Below are positions 41,717 through 50,836 of a DNA stretch of 64,000 bases, piece by piece. Every line of letters begins with the position of its first letter. The stretch's first letter is position 1. The translations under genes and the position numbers were made by a program. The DNA is taken from contig CBDFLS010000002.1 of NCBI GenBank assembly GCA_965249185.1, positions 1,674,001 to 1,738,000 on the forward strand, given 5' to 3'. The stretch is from CBDFLS01 sp965249185 (GTDB lineage Bacteria > Chloroflexota > Dehalococcoidia > Lucifugimonadales > Australimonadaceae). Under the pieces are notes generated by a model that was given only the letters and a program-made list of their open reading frames with translations, was not told where the DNA came from and did no database searches.

Positions 41717-44548
41717 ATGCCCGATGAATTGACCATAACCGTCAACGGCCAGGAGGTGAAGACCGCCTCCGGCCAGATGGTCATCCAGGCCGCCTCGGAT
41801 GCCGGCATCTACATCCCGTACCTCTGCTATCACCCCGGTATGAAGCCCTACGGCGCCTGCCGCATGTGCGTGGTGCAGGTGGAGGGCGCGCCGGGCACCC
41901 CCGCCTCCTGCACCCTTCCCGTGCGGGACGGCATGGTGGTGAGCACGGTAACGGAGCCCGTCGCCCATGTCCGCAACACCATCCTGGACCTGCTGCTGTC
42001 AGAGCACCCCCACGGCTGCCTCACCTGCCATCGGGTGGACCTGTGCGGCCCCCAGGACATCTGCCTGCGCCACGTGGCCATCACCGACCGGTGCGTCACC
42101 TGCCCCAAGAATGAGCGATGCGAGCTGAAGGACACCACCCGGTTCCACACCATGGGCCTCAACTCGCCCCTGAGCTACCAGTACCGGAACCTGCAGGTGG
42201 AGATCAAGGACCCCTTCTACGATCGCGACTACAACCTGTGCATCGTCTGCGCCCGGTGCGTTCGCGCCTGCGACGAGCTGCGGGGCGATGTGGCGTTGAC
42301 CATGACGGAGCGGGCGGGCCAGGTGCTGGTGGGCACTTCCATGGGCACCTCGCTGCTGGAGTCGGGCTGCGAGTTCTGCGGCTCCTGCCTCGACGTCTGC
42401 CCCGTGGGCGCGCTGGTGGAGCGCGACCACAAGTGGCGGCGGGCCAGCCGGGTGGAGCGCTCCGTCTGCGCCAACTGCCCCGTGGGCTGCCAGATGACCT
42501 ACGAGGTGGACGACCGGGAGCGGGTCATCCGGGCCATCCCGGAGCTCAATGCGCCCGCCAACCATGGGCAGGCCTGCTACATGGGCAAGTTCGGGTTCGA
42601 CTACGTGAACAGCAAGCAGCGGCTGAGCACTCCCCTGGTCCGTAAGGAGGGCGTCCTGGAGCCAGCCTCATGGGAAGAGGCGCTGGCGCTCGTGGCGGAG
42701 CGGCTGTCCGCTCATCGGGAGGGCCGCTTCGCGCTGGTGGCGTCGCCCCGGGCCACCAACGAGGAGCTCTACCTGGCCCAGAAGTTCGCCCGTGCCGTGA
42801 TGGGCACCAACAACGTGGACACGGCTTCCAACCAGCGCCCCGGCTTGGTGGATGGGCTGGCCGATGTCCTCGGCTACGGCGCCGGCACGGGCTCCATCTG
42901 GGACCTGGCCTCGGCCGCCATCGTCCTGGTCGTCGGCGCCAACGTTACCGAGGAACAGAACGTGGCGGCCATTCCCATCAAGCAGGCGGTGCGGGCCGGT
43001 ACCCAGCGGCTCATCGTTATCGACTCCCGCGAGGTGGAGCTCACGCGCTACGCCCAGCTCTGGCTCCGGCCATACCCTGGCACGGAGGCGGCGCTGTTGG
43101 GAGGTATGCTGCGCGTGGTCCTAGACGAGGGTCTGGCCGACGACGAGTTCTTGGCCCAGCGCTGTGATGGCCTGGACGCCCTGCGGGCATCCCTGGCCTC
43201 CTTCACCCCGGAGGCCGTGGCCCGGGAGACGGGCGTGGCCATGGAGCAGGTCCAGGAAGCGGCCCGGCTCTTCGCGGCCCACGGCCCAGCCAGCATCCTC
43301 TTCGCCCTGGACGGCTCCAGCGCGGACACGCAGCGGGCCACGGCCAAGGCCGTGGCCGACCTGGCGCTGGTCACCGGCAATCTCGGGACGCCGGGGGCGG
43401 GCGTGATGCCGCTGTACGGCGGCGCCAATGCTCAGGGCGGCTGGGACGTCGGCTGCGCGCCCGGCCTGCTGCCGGGCCACCAGCTTGTGTCGGACCCCGG
43501 CGCCGTGGAGCGAATGAGCAAGCTCTGGGGAACGCCGCCGCCCACCGAGCCGGGCCTGGGCGTGAGCGCCGTCTTTGACGCGGCCCGCGATGGCCGCCTG
43601 GGCGCCATGCTCCTCATGGGCGACCACGCCTCCTATAGCGACGGCCGCCTCGGCGATGTGCCTGGTGCGCTGCAGGGCCTGGAGTTCCTCGTGGTCACCG
43701 ACGCCTTTCTCTCGCCCGTGGCGCAGGTGGCCGATGTCGTCCTGCCCGCCGCCACCGCTCTGGAGAAGCGCGGGACCTACACTAACCTGGAGCGGCGGGT
43801 CCAGCCGTTGAAGCGGGTCTTCCAGCTCAAGAGCGTCGATTCGCGCCCTGACTCCGAGGTCCTGAGCGAGTTGGCGCGCCGGATGGGCGTCGGCGGTTTC
43901 GACCACGCCGGACCCGAGGAGGTGCTGGACGAGATCGCCCAGGCTGCTCCCATCTACGGCGGCATCTCCTACGCCCGGCTGCTGGACGAGGCGGTCCCCA
44001 CCCCACGGCCCTCTCCCGACAACCCGCTGCCCACCCAGCTGCAGTACTCCGACGTCGTCTCCATGGGGCTCCAGTGGCCGTGTCCGACCGCCGGCCATCC
44101 GGGCACGCCGCTGCTCTACGCGGACTCATTCCCCGCGGGCAAGGCGCTCCTCGCCCCCCTGGCGTGGCGGGAGCGGCCCCTGAGCCAGGACCCGCGCTTC
44201 CCGTTGCTGCTCGCCCACGGCCGCGTGCTGGCCCAGCCCGACCGCTCGGTTGAGATCGTGCACACCGACGGCCTCAACCGCATCCAGCGCCAGGAGTTCT
44301 TCGTGATGGCCGCTGTGGACGCTCAGGCCAGCGGCGTGCGCGAGGGCCAGACGGTGCGGGCGCTCACGCCCTCCGGCCACGGATTCACCGGCATCGTGCG
44401 CTTTTCGTCGGCCGCGCACCCCGGCGTCGTGTCGCTTACCACGCTTTTCGGTGACCTGGCCATACAGCTCGATGCATCGGAGCACCCGGACCCCATGAAC
44501 CACGTGCCCCGGCTGGACATCGTGCCGTTGCGTTTGGAGCCGGCGTAA
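41717..44548 (+). CDS. NuoG/formate-dehydrogenase-alpha-like molybdopterin oxidoreductase lacking the Mo-ligand Cys/Sec
   Basis: 943 residues. The N-terminus is a [2Fe-2S] domain (CYHPGMKPYGACRMCVVQ). Next is a His/Cys cluster domain (HPHGCLTCHRVDLCGPQDIC) with extra cysteines in CVTCPKNERC. Two 4Fe-4S motifs, CIVCARCVRAC and CEFCGSCLDVCPVG, follow. The molybdopterin part opens with CANCPVGCQMTYEV. FdhA proteins carry CARLCH or CARLUH at the Mo ligand; here, at about 369-375, it reads TASNQRP, so the metal ligand is absent, as in NuoG. The C-terminal MoCo-binding barrel is retained. With NuoE/F-like partners, this may be a NAD(P)H-linked electron-transfer complex with no formate activity. Confidence 0.88.
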   Translation: MPDELTITVNGQEVKTASGQMVIQAASDAGIYIPYLCYHPGMKPYGACRMCVVQVEGAPGTPASCTLPVRDGMVVSTVTEPVAHVRNTILDLLLSEHPHGCLTCHRVDLCGPQDICLRHVAITDRCVTCPKNERCELKDTTRFHTMGLNSPLSYQYRNLQVEIKDPFYDRDYNLCIVCARCVRACDELRGDVALTMTERAGQVLVGTSMGTSLLESGCEFCGSCLDVCPVGALVERDHKWRRASRVERSVCANCPVGCQMTYEVDDRERVIRAIPELNAPANHGQACYMGKFGFDYVNSKQRLSTPLVRKEGVLEPASWEEALALVAERLSAHREGRFALVASPRATNEELYLAQKFARAVMGTNNVDTASNQRPGLVDGLADVLGYGAGTGSIWDLASAAIVLVVGANVTEEQNVAAIPIKQAVRAGTQRLIVIDSREVELTRYAQLWLRPYPGTEAALLGGMLRVVLDEGLADDEFLAQRCDGLDALRASLASFTPEAVARETGVAMEQVQEAARLFAAHGPASILFALDGSSADTQRATAKAVADLALVTGNLGTPGAGVMPLYGGANAQGGWDVGCAPGLLPGHQLVSDPGAVERMSKLWGTPPPTEPGLGVSAVFDAARDGRLGAMLLMGDHASYSDGRLGDVPGALQGLEFLVVTDAFLSPVAQVADVVLPAATALEKRGTYTNLERRVQPLKRVFQLKSVDSRPDSEVLSELARRMGVGGFDHAGPEEVLDEIAQAAPIYGGISYARLLDEAVPTPRPSPDNPLPTQLQYSDVVSMGLQWPCPTAGHPGTPLLYADSFPAGKALLAPLAWRERPLSQDPRFPLLLAHGRVLAQPDRSVEIVHTDGLNRIQRQEFFVMAAVDAQASGVREGQTVRALTPSGHGFTGIVRFSSAAHPGVVSLTTLFGDLAIQLDASEHPDPMNHVPRLDIVPLRLEPA

Positions 44549-44648
44549 AGTTCGGGTCGGCACTCTTGACCGCTGTGCCAGCGCCCTCTGGTATGCTGGG
44601 GTTATCGCGCCTGGAGAGGCTGAAGCTGACCGATAAGGGGGACCTTTC

Positions 44649-45425
44649 GTGACATTGCCACAGGAGCGGATTCAGGAGGAGCGGGCCGCTAGAATTGCCC
44701 AGTTGCCCAAGGCCCGGATCGTGAAGCGCCAGGACTTCACCGATGACCTGTTTATCATCTGGCTGGAGACCGGGGTGCCCTTCACCTTCAAGCCCGGCCA
44801 GTACATCACCATCGGCGCCGGGGGCATCGAGCGGCCCTACTCCATCGCCTCGGCGCCCTACGAGCCGCTCGTCGAGCTCTTCGTCGAATACGTCCTGCCC
44901 GAGCACGGTGGCAAGCTCACCCCTCTTTTGTGGGCCCAGCACGTGGGCGACGAGGTCTCTATGCGCCCAAGGCCCAAGGGCATCTTCACCCTCGAACCCC
45001 AGTACCGTGACCACCTGATGCTGGGCACCGTCACGGGCGTGGCGCCGTACCTCAGCATCATTCGCCAGTACCTAGAGGACGGCCGCGAGGGGCACCGCTT
45101 CTTCGTCATGGAGGGCGCCAGCCATCAGGATGAGTTCGTATACGACCAGGAGCTTGAGGAGCTGGCCCAGCGGCATCCCGACGTGGTCCAGTTCGTCCCG
45201 ACGGTGAGCCGGCCCCAGGCGGAGAAGAACGCCTCCTGGCAGGGCCGCAGCGGACGGGTGAATGTGCTGGTCGAGGAGTACTTGGAGACCTGGAGTCTGA
45301 AAAAGGATGAGACGCTCATCTATCTCTGCGGCAACCCCGGCATGATCGAGGACGTGAAACTCCGGGTGCTGCCCCACGGCTGGAACCTCAAGGAAGAGCG
45401 GTTCTGGAAGGAGGAGGACGAGTAA
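44649..45425 (+). CDS. ferredoxin-NADP reductase-type flavoprotein
   Basis: 258 residues. FAD domain: FKPGQYITIGAGG, then the FAD-binding RPYSIASAPYE (RxYS). NADP domain: TVTGVAPYLSIIRQYLED and the C-terminal YLCGNPGMIEDVKLRV. The family (Fpr) moves electrons between NADPH and ferredoxin or flavodoxin. An alternative start lies at TTG further in, but GTG 44649 gives the normal length. It lies 100 bases after the NuoG-like gene on the same strand. This suggests the module may couple NAD(H), NADP(H) and ferredoxin, although subunit association is only inferred from position. Confidence 0.9.
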   Translation: MTLPQERIQEERAARIAQLPKARIVKRQDFTDDLFIIWLETGVPFTFKPGQYITIGAGGIERPYSIASAPYEPLVELFVEYVLPEHGGKLTPLLWAQHVGDEVSMRPRPKGIFTLEPQYRDHLMLGTVTGVAPYLSIIRQYLEDGREGHRFFVMEGASHQDEFVYDQELEELAQRHPDVVQFVPTVSRPQAEKNASWQGRSGRVNVLVEEYLETWSLKKDETLIYLCGNPGMIEDVKLRVLPHGWNLKEERFWKEEDE

Positions 45426-45465
45426 CCAGGCGCCGTCGCCTTCGGAGCCGTCCGCCTGCCCGAGA

Positions 45466-45497
45466 AAAGGAGGGCTGCCCTTGTGTAGCCCTCCTTT
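45466..45497 (+). terminator. intrinsic terminator after the ferredoxin reductase
   Basis: An 11-bp stem, AAAGGAGGGCT (45466-45476) with AGCCCTCCTTT (45487-45497), with a ten-base loop, ending in TTTC. It closes the dehydrogenase module. Confidence 0.75.
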
Positions 45498-45558
45498 CAC
45501 GTTGGATGCATAATAGCGGGCCGGGAGTCCTAGGCCCTCATTCGCGGACCAAGTGTTT

Positions 45559-47211
45559 ATGAGCGAGCAAGCCCAACAGCAGTCGGTGGTGGCCGACGAC
45601 CCGCCCAGCATCATCACGCGCAGGACACGGGTCCTCACCCTGGTCGGCGTGCTGCTGGGACTGTTCCTGGCTGCGCTGGACCAGACCATCGTGGCCACGG
45701 CGCTGCCCACCGTGGTCACCGACCTCCAGGGCTTCGACCGGTTTGTGTGGGTCTTCACCGCCTACATGCTCGCCTCCACCGCCATCGTGCCCATCGCCGG
45801 CAAGCTCTCGGACATCTACAGCCGCAAGTGGACCTCCATGGTGGGCATCACCATCTTCATCGGGGGGTCGGTCCTGTGCGGCGCCTCCCAGACCATGACC
45901 CAGCTCATCGCCTTCCGGGCCGTCCAGGGCATAGGCGCGGGCATCATCATGGCCAACGCCTTCACCGTGGTCGCTGACCTCTTTCCACCCGCCGAGCGGG
46001 GCAAGTGGCAGGGGCTCTTCGGGGCCGCCTTCGGCATCGCCAGCGTCATCGGCCCCCTGGCCGGCGGCTATATCACCGATAACCTATCGTGGCGCTGGAT
46101 CTTCTACATCAACATTCCCGTGGGGCTGGTGGCCTTGGCCGTGATTCTGTTGGGAATGCCTGTCATCCGCAGCCGCGCCGTGAAGCGCCAGATCGACTTT
46201 CTCGGCATCACCGCCCTCGTCGCGGGGGTGATCCCGCTGCTCCTCGCCTTCACCTGGGCGGGCACCACCTATCCGTGGGCATCGGTCCAAGTGGTGGGCC
46301 TGCTGACCGGCGCGGCGCTCATGCTGGGGATATTCGTGGCCGTGGAGCGCCGGGCCGCGGAGCCGGTCATTCCACTCTCCCTCTTCCGAAACCCCGTCTT
46401 CTCCGTCTCCGTGCCGGTGGTGCTGCTCACCGGGGCGGGGATGTTCGGCGCCGTGGCTTTCATTCCCCTGTTCATCCAGGCTGTCCTGGGCTCGTCGGCC
46501 ACCAACGCCGGCCTGGTGCTGATACCCATGACCGGAGCCATCGTCGTGGGCGCCATCACCACCGGACAGCTCATCTCCAGGACGGGCCACTACCGGGTGT
46601 TCGGGGTGGCCGGCCTGACCATCATGGCCTTTGGCTTCTTTCTGCTGTCCAGGATGGACGAGAACACCTCCAACGCCACAGCGGTGCGGAACATGGTGAT
46701 CATCGGTCTGGGCCTGGGGCCCACCTTCCCCACCTACACCATCGCGGTACAGAACGCGTTTGAGCGCCGGGTGCTGGGCGTCGCCACGTCATCCATCCAG
46801 TTCTTCCGCCAGATAGGCGCCACCGTGGGCCTGGCCATCATCGGGTCCATCATGACGCTGCGCCTCCAGAGCGGCCTCTCGGACGCCCTGGCCCAGCGGA
46901 CCGGCCCCGCGCTGCCGCCCGGCGCCGTCGAGGCCCTGGGGGACCCGAGGATTCTGATCGACACCGGGGGCCAGGAGGCGGTCCGGCAGGGTCTGGCGAG
47001 CCAGGGAACCGAGATGGTGCGGGCCTTCAACGAGGGGCTGGAGCTCCTGCGCGTGGCCCTGGCCTCGGCCATTCAGGATGTGTTCCTCGTGAGCATGGGC
47101 ATCGTGGTGGCCGCCCTGGCCGTCGGTCTCTTCCTGAGCGAGCGGCCCATCCATAAGGCGGCACGGGGCGGTCATGCTCCGGCTTCCGAGGCCGGACCTC
47201 CTCCGGAGTGA
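45559..47211 (+). CDS. DHA2-type MFS drug/proton antiporter
   Basis: 550 residues from ATG 45559, with about fourteen membrane helices. Typical text: [20 protein letters not shown] (motif D1 region), [20 protein letters not shown] and SDIYSRKW (motif A), and [19 protein letters not shown] (motif C of exporters). These are EmrB/QacA-like pumps exporting hydrophobic compounds. A periplasmic loop near residue 460 is longer than usual ([18 protein letters not shown]). No TetR or MarR regulator is adjacent. A GTG two codons upstream is also in frame. Confidence 0.92.
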   Translation: MSEQAQQQSVVADDPPSIITRRTRVLTLVGVLLGLFLAALDQTIVATALPTVVTDLQGFDRFVWVFTAYMLASTAIVPIAGKLSDIYSRKWTSMVGITIFIGGSVLCGASQTMTQLIAFRAVQGIGAGIIMANAFTVVADLFPPAERGKWQGLFGAAFGIASVIGPLAGGYITDNLSWRWIFYINIPVGLVALAVILLGMPVIRSRAVKRQIDFLGITALVAGVIPLLLAFTWAGTTYPWASVQVVGLLTGAALMLGIFVAVERRAAEPVIPLSLFRNPVFSVSVPVVLLTGAGMFGAVAFIPLFIQAVLGSSATNAGLVLIPMTGAIVVGAITTGQLISRTGHYRVFGVAGLTIMAFGFFLLSRMDENTSNATAVRNMVIIGLGLGPTFPTYTIAVQNAFERRVLGVATSSIQFFRQIGATVGLAIIGSIMTLRLQSGLSDALAQRTGPALPPGAVEALGDPRILIDTGGQEAVRQGLASQGTEMVRAFNEGLELLRVALASAIQDVFLVSMGIVVAALAVGLFLSERPIHKAARGGHAPASEAGPPPE

Positions 47212-47314
47212 CCGCGCTGGCCCGGCGCCCGTTTCGCCCATCACCTTGCGTCCGGTACAATTAGCCCAGTGCGCCGGCAGCCGAGCCCGCCGGAGCGCTT
47301 CGCTGAGAGGACCC

Positions 47315-49924
47315 GTGCCCACACCGCTGCGCGAACAGTACCTGGAGGTCAAGCGCCGCCACCCGGACGCCATCGTGCTGTTCCGGCTGGGCGACTTCTA
47401 CGAGACCTTTGATCAGGACGCCCGCGTGGTCGCCCGCGACCTGGAGATCGTGCTGACCCGCCGGAACATGGGCAAGGGCGAGGTGGTGCCCATGGCCGGC
47501 ATCCCCCACCATGCTCTGGAGAGCTACCTGGGCCGCCTCATCCGTCAGGGGCACCGGGTGGCCATCTGCGAGCAGCTCACCGAGCCGGCCCCCGGCCGGA
47601 CTCTGGTGGAGCGCGGCGTGGTTCGGGTGGTCACCCCCGGCACGGTGGTGGAGGACTCCCTGCTGGAGCGGGGCGCCAACAACTACCTGGCCGCCGTGGC
47701 CGTGGACGGCGATGAAGCGGGCATCGCGTACGTGGACGTGACCACGGGCGAGTTCGCCGCCACCCAGATGCCCCGGGCGCGGCTCGACCAGGAGCTGGCG
47801 CGCCTCTCCCCCGCCGAGCTGGTGGTGTCCCAGGGCGCGGGCGGTCCGGCGGCGCGGCAGCAGAACGGCGGCTCGTCAATCAGCCCGCTGGACTCCCAGG
47901 CCTTCACGCCCGCGACCGCCCGCCGGCGGCTGCTGGACCTCTTCCAGGCCGCCACGCTGGATGCCTTCGGCTGCGAGGAGCTGCCATTGGCGACGGCCGC
48001 CGCCGGAGCGGTGGTGGAGTACCTGGGCCGGACGCAGCAGGCGGTGCTGGGACAGCTCCAGGGCCTGCGCACCTACACCACCGACGCCTTCATGGCCCTG
48101 GACCGCCAGACCCGGCGCAACCTGGAGCTCTTCGAGGGCGGCCGATGGGGAGGCCGCGAGCACTCGCTGCTGTCGGTACTGGACCTCACGCGCTCTCCCG
48201 TGGGCGCCCGGCTGCTCAGGCGCTGGCTCGGGCAGCCGCTGCTGGACCTGGCGGAGCTTTGGCGGCGGCAGGAGGCAGTGGAGTGGTTCCACGGCAGCAC
48301 GGTGCGCCGCCAGCGCTTTCAGGCGGCCCTCGGCGAGGTCAGCGACCTGGAACGGGCGCTGCACCGCACCGGCGCGGGGGTGGCACTGCCCAGAGAGCTC
48401 GTGGCGCTGCGCCGGACGCTGGAGCAGGCGCCGGCCCTGAAGGGGATGCTGGCCGAGGCGGGCGACCTCCTGGCATGGCTCGACGCCGACCTGCTGCCGT
48501 GCAGCGAGACGGTCCAGCTCATCGCCTCCGCCATCGCCGACGACCCCCAGGGCGAGGTGGGGCAGGGCGGCGTGGTGCGCCAGGGCTTCTCCGCCGAGCT
48601 GGACGAGCTGCGCACCGCCTCCCAGGACGCTCGCTCCTTCATCGCCGCGCTGGAGCGCCGCGAGCGGGAGCGCACCGGCATCGCCTCCCTGAAGGTCGGC
48701 TACAACAGGGTGTTCGGCTACTACCTGCAGGTGACCAATGCCCACCTGGCCCAGGTGCCGGAGGACTACGTGCGCCGTCAGACCCTCACCGGCGCCGAGC
48801 GGTTCTACACGCCCGAGCTGAAGGAGCATGAGGACCAGGTGCTCAACGCCCGGGAGCGGATGGAGGAGATGGAGGGGGCCCTCTTTCGGCAGGTGTGCCG
48901 TCGGGTGGTGGAGATGACGCCCGCCATCACCCGCACCGCCGGCGCGCTGGCCATGCTGGACGTCTTCGTGGCCCTGGCCGAGGTGGCGGTGCGCTATCAG
49001 TACGTCCGGCCCACGCTGGACGACGGCGACGCCATCGATGTGAAGGGGGGCCGCCATCCGATGGTGGAGCGGGGTCTGCCGCCCGGCGCCTTCGTCCCCA
49101 ACGACATCCGACTCTCCAGCGGCGGGGAGCAGATCGTCATCCTTACCGGCCCGAACATGTCGGGCAAGTCCACCTATATCCGCCAGGTGGCGCTGGTGGT
49201 GCTGCTAGCCCAGATAGGGAGCTTCGTGCCCGCCCAGGAGGCGCGCCTGGGACTGGTGGACCGGGTCTTCACCCGCGTGGGCCTCCAGGACGACCTGGCC
49301 TCCGGCCAGTCCACCTTCATGGTGGAGATGGTGGAGACGGCAGGCATCCTGCACCAGGCCACGCCCCGGTCCCTGGTGGTGCTGGACGAGATCGGGCGGG
49401 GCACCTCCACCTACGACGGCCTCTCCATCGCCCAGGCGGTGGCCGAGCACCTGCACAATGCGCCTCGGCTGGGCTGCCGGACGCTCTTCGCCACCCACTA
49501 CCACGAGCTTACGGAGCTGGCCCGCTATCTGCCCCGGGTGCGGAACTACAGCGTGTCCGTGGCGGAGGAGGGCGGCGACGTGGTGTTCCTGCACCGGATC
49601 GTGCCTGGCGGCGCCGACCGCAGCTACGGCGTCCACGTGGCGCGGCTCGCCGGGCTGCCCCGTCCGGTGGTCCAGCGGGCGTGGGAGCTGCTGGCGGAGC
49701 TGGAGGGGCGCGCCGACCCCGGTCCTATCGGGGCGCCGTCGGGCTCCCGGCGGCGGCCCAAGAAGGCCGACACGCCCCAGCTCCCTCTCTTCGGCGGGCC
49801 ATCGCCCACGCGGGAGGTGGTGGAGGCGCTGCTGGGCGTGGACGTCAGCGAGCTGACGCCCCTGGAGGCGCTCAACAAGCTCTACGAGCTGCAGGAGCGG
49901 GCGAAGGAGCAGGGCGGGGGCTGA
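47315..49924 (+). CDS. mutS: DNA mismatch repair ATPase MutS
   Basis: 869 residues from GTG 47315, preceded by GAGAGG. The mismatch-recognition loop is seen early: VLFRLGDFYETFDQDA (the F-x-E motif). Connector, core and clamp domains follow. The ATPase has Walker A TGPNMSGKSTYIRQVALV, Walker B LDEIGRGTSTYDG and FATHYHEL. The C-terminus keeps the short helical dimer/tetramer motif (LEALNKLYELQERAKE). It recognises mismatches and small loops, normally with MutL, which is not in the window. A TACAAT at 47256-47261 could be its -10. A repeat-rich spacer follows. Confidence 0.97.
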   Translation: MPTPLREQYLEVKRRHPDAIVLFRLGDFYETFDQDARVVARDLEIVLTRRNMGKGEVVPMAGIPHHALESYLGRLIRQGHRVAICEQLTEPAPGRTLVERGVVRVVTPGTVVEDSLLERGANNYLAAVAVDGDEAGIAYVDVTTGEFAATQMPRARLDQELARLSPAELVVSQGAGGPAARQQNGGSSISPLDSQAFTPATARRRLLDLFQAATLDAFGCEELPLATAAAGAVVEYLGRTQQAVLGQLQGLRTYTTDAFMALDRQTRRNLELFEGGRWGGREHSLLSVLDLTRSPVGARLLRRWLGQPLLDLAELWRRQEAVEWFHGSTVRRQRFQAALGEVSDLERALHRTGAGVALPRELVALRRTLEQAPALKGMLAEAGDLLAWLDADLLPCSETVQLIASAIADDPQGEVGQGGVVRQGFSAELDELRTASQDARSFIAALERRERERTGIASLKVGYNRVFGYYLQVTNAHLAQVPEDYVRRQTLTGAERFYTPELKEHEDQVLNARERMEEMEGALFRQVCRRVVEMTPAITRTAGALAMLDVFVALAEVAVRYQYVRPTLDDGDAIDVKGGRHPMVERGLPPGAFVPNDIRLSSGGEQIVILTGPNMSGKSTYIRQVALVVLLAQIGSFVPAQEARLGLVDRVFTRVGLQDDLASGQSTFMVEMVETAGILHQATPRSLVVLDEIGRGTSTYDGLSIAQAVAEHLHNAPRLGCRTLFATHYHELTELARYLPRVRNYSVSVAEEGGDVVFLHRIVPGGADRSYGVHVARLAGLPRPVVQRAWELLAELEGRADPGPIGAPSGSRRRPKKADTPQLPLFGGPSPTREVVEALLGVDVSELTPLEALNKLYELQERAKEQGGG

Positions 49925-49990
49925 TAGCGGACTGCGAACCCGCTTCCCCGCTCGTGGTGAGGCTCTCGAACCATGAGCGGGACTCCAAAC

Positions 49991-50130
49991 CGCTCACCCT
50001 GAGCCCTTCGGCTCTACTCAGGACAGGCTTGTCGAAGGGTCACCCTGTCCGATGATGCTTCGCTCATCGAGACTCTCGATAGCCCCGATGGAATCGGGGC
50101 GTATCGGAGAGCCAAGTTTACCCTTGAGCG
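49991..50130. repeat. REP-like palindromes downstream of mutS
   Basis: The 49991-50040 unit (CGCTCACCCTGAGCCCTTCG ... GGCTTGTCGAAGG) matches the units at 14661-14709 and 41422-41470. Just after it, CCCCGAT and ATCGGGG near 50083-50102 form a second hairpin inside a larger CTCTCGATA/TATCGGAGAG palindrome. Confidence 0.75.
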
Positions 50131-50155
50131 GAGCGAAGGGAAGGGCGAGCCCTGG

Positions 50156-50461
50156 CTAGTGGGTCTGCCACATCTCCACTTCGGCGTGCTCGATGAGCTC
50201 CGTCAGCTTCTGGAACCAGGCGCCGATGGCGTCGGGGTTCACGCCCAGCCCCTGCTCCACCTTGGCGATGGTGGCGAGGTCCGGCACCTCCAGCTCGTAG
50301 ACGACCCGGTCCGTCCGGCCGCTCTGGTAGTCTGACAGAACCCGGAGCTTCACATCGACGCCCGTGGTGCCCATGATATCGTCGAGCTTCTTCACGTGCT
50401 CGACGAGCGGGCCGCCGGCGCCCACCTTGCCGTAGAACGTCCGCCGCTGAACGATTGCCAT
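50156..50461 (-). CDS. conserved-looking small protein of unknown function
   Basis: 101 residues with a strong SD (AAGGAGGAAG) eight bases before ATG 50461. The sequence AIVQRRTFYGKVGAGGPLVE, a middle strand-rich part (KLRVLSDYQSGRTDRVVYEL) and a helical end (WFQKLTELIEHAEVEMWQ) suggest a ferredoxin-like (dimeric alpha-beta barrel) fold such as NIPSNAP or ABM-type proteins. That is inferred from pattern only; no catalytic residues stand out. It is flanked on both sides by repeat-rich spacers. Confidence 0.75.
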   Translation of the reverse strand: MAIVQRRTFYGKVGAGGPLVEHVKKLDDIMGTTGVDVKLRVLSDYQSGRTDRVVYELEVPDLATIAKVEQGLGVNPDAIGAWFQKLTELIEHAEVEMWQTH

Positions 50462-50836
50462 GTTTCTTCCTCCTTCTCGCGTAGTGCCGGTATCATCCGG
50501 CCAGGCCGCCGGTTTTGCAAGCCGGGGCTTGCTGACCTGGCGAAAGACTGGAGCCGCTCATCGCGGGCGTTCTTCCCGCGTCGTCCTTCGACTGGCTCAG
50601 GACGAGCGACGCCCCACGCAGGGGCTGCTTCTACGCGCCACCGCCCAGTGTCATCCTGAGTCCCGATTGTATCGGGACGAAGGATCTGAGCCGGCATGGG
50701 CCTAGCGCCGTGCGTAATTGAGGTGAGATTCTTCGGTCGTCCTTCCGCAGGAAGGACTCTCTCAGAATGACATGGAGTGAAGGGCGTATCGGAGAGCTTG
50801 TCGAAGGACGAGCGGCGCCCCACGCGGGGGCTGCTT
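50462..50836. repeat. repeat-rich spacer upstream of the small protein
   Basis: 375 bp without a gene. It holds a palindrome near 50576-50607 (GTCGTCCTTCGA ... CTCAGGACGAGCGAC), a TCCCGAT/ATCGGGA hairpin near 50662-50680, and the 47-bp dispersed repeat at 50725-50771. The word CCCCACGC-GGGGCTGCTTCTAC is present twice (about 50611 and 50818). Confidence 0.75.
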
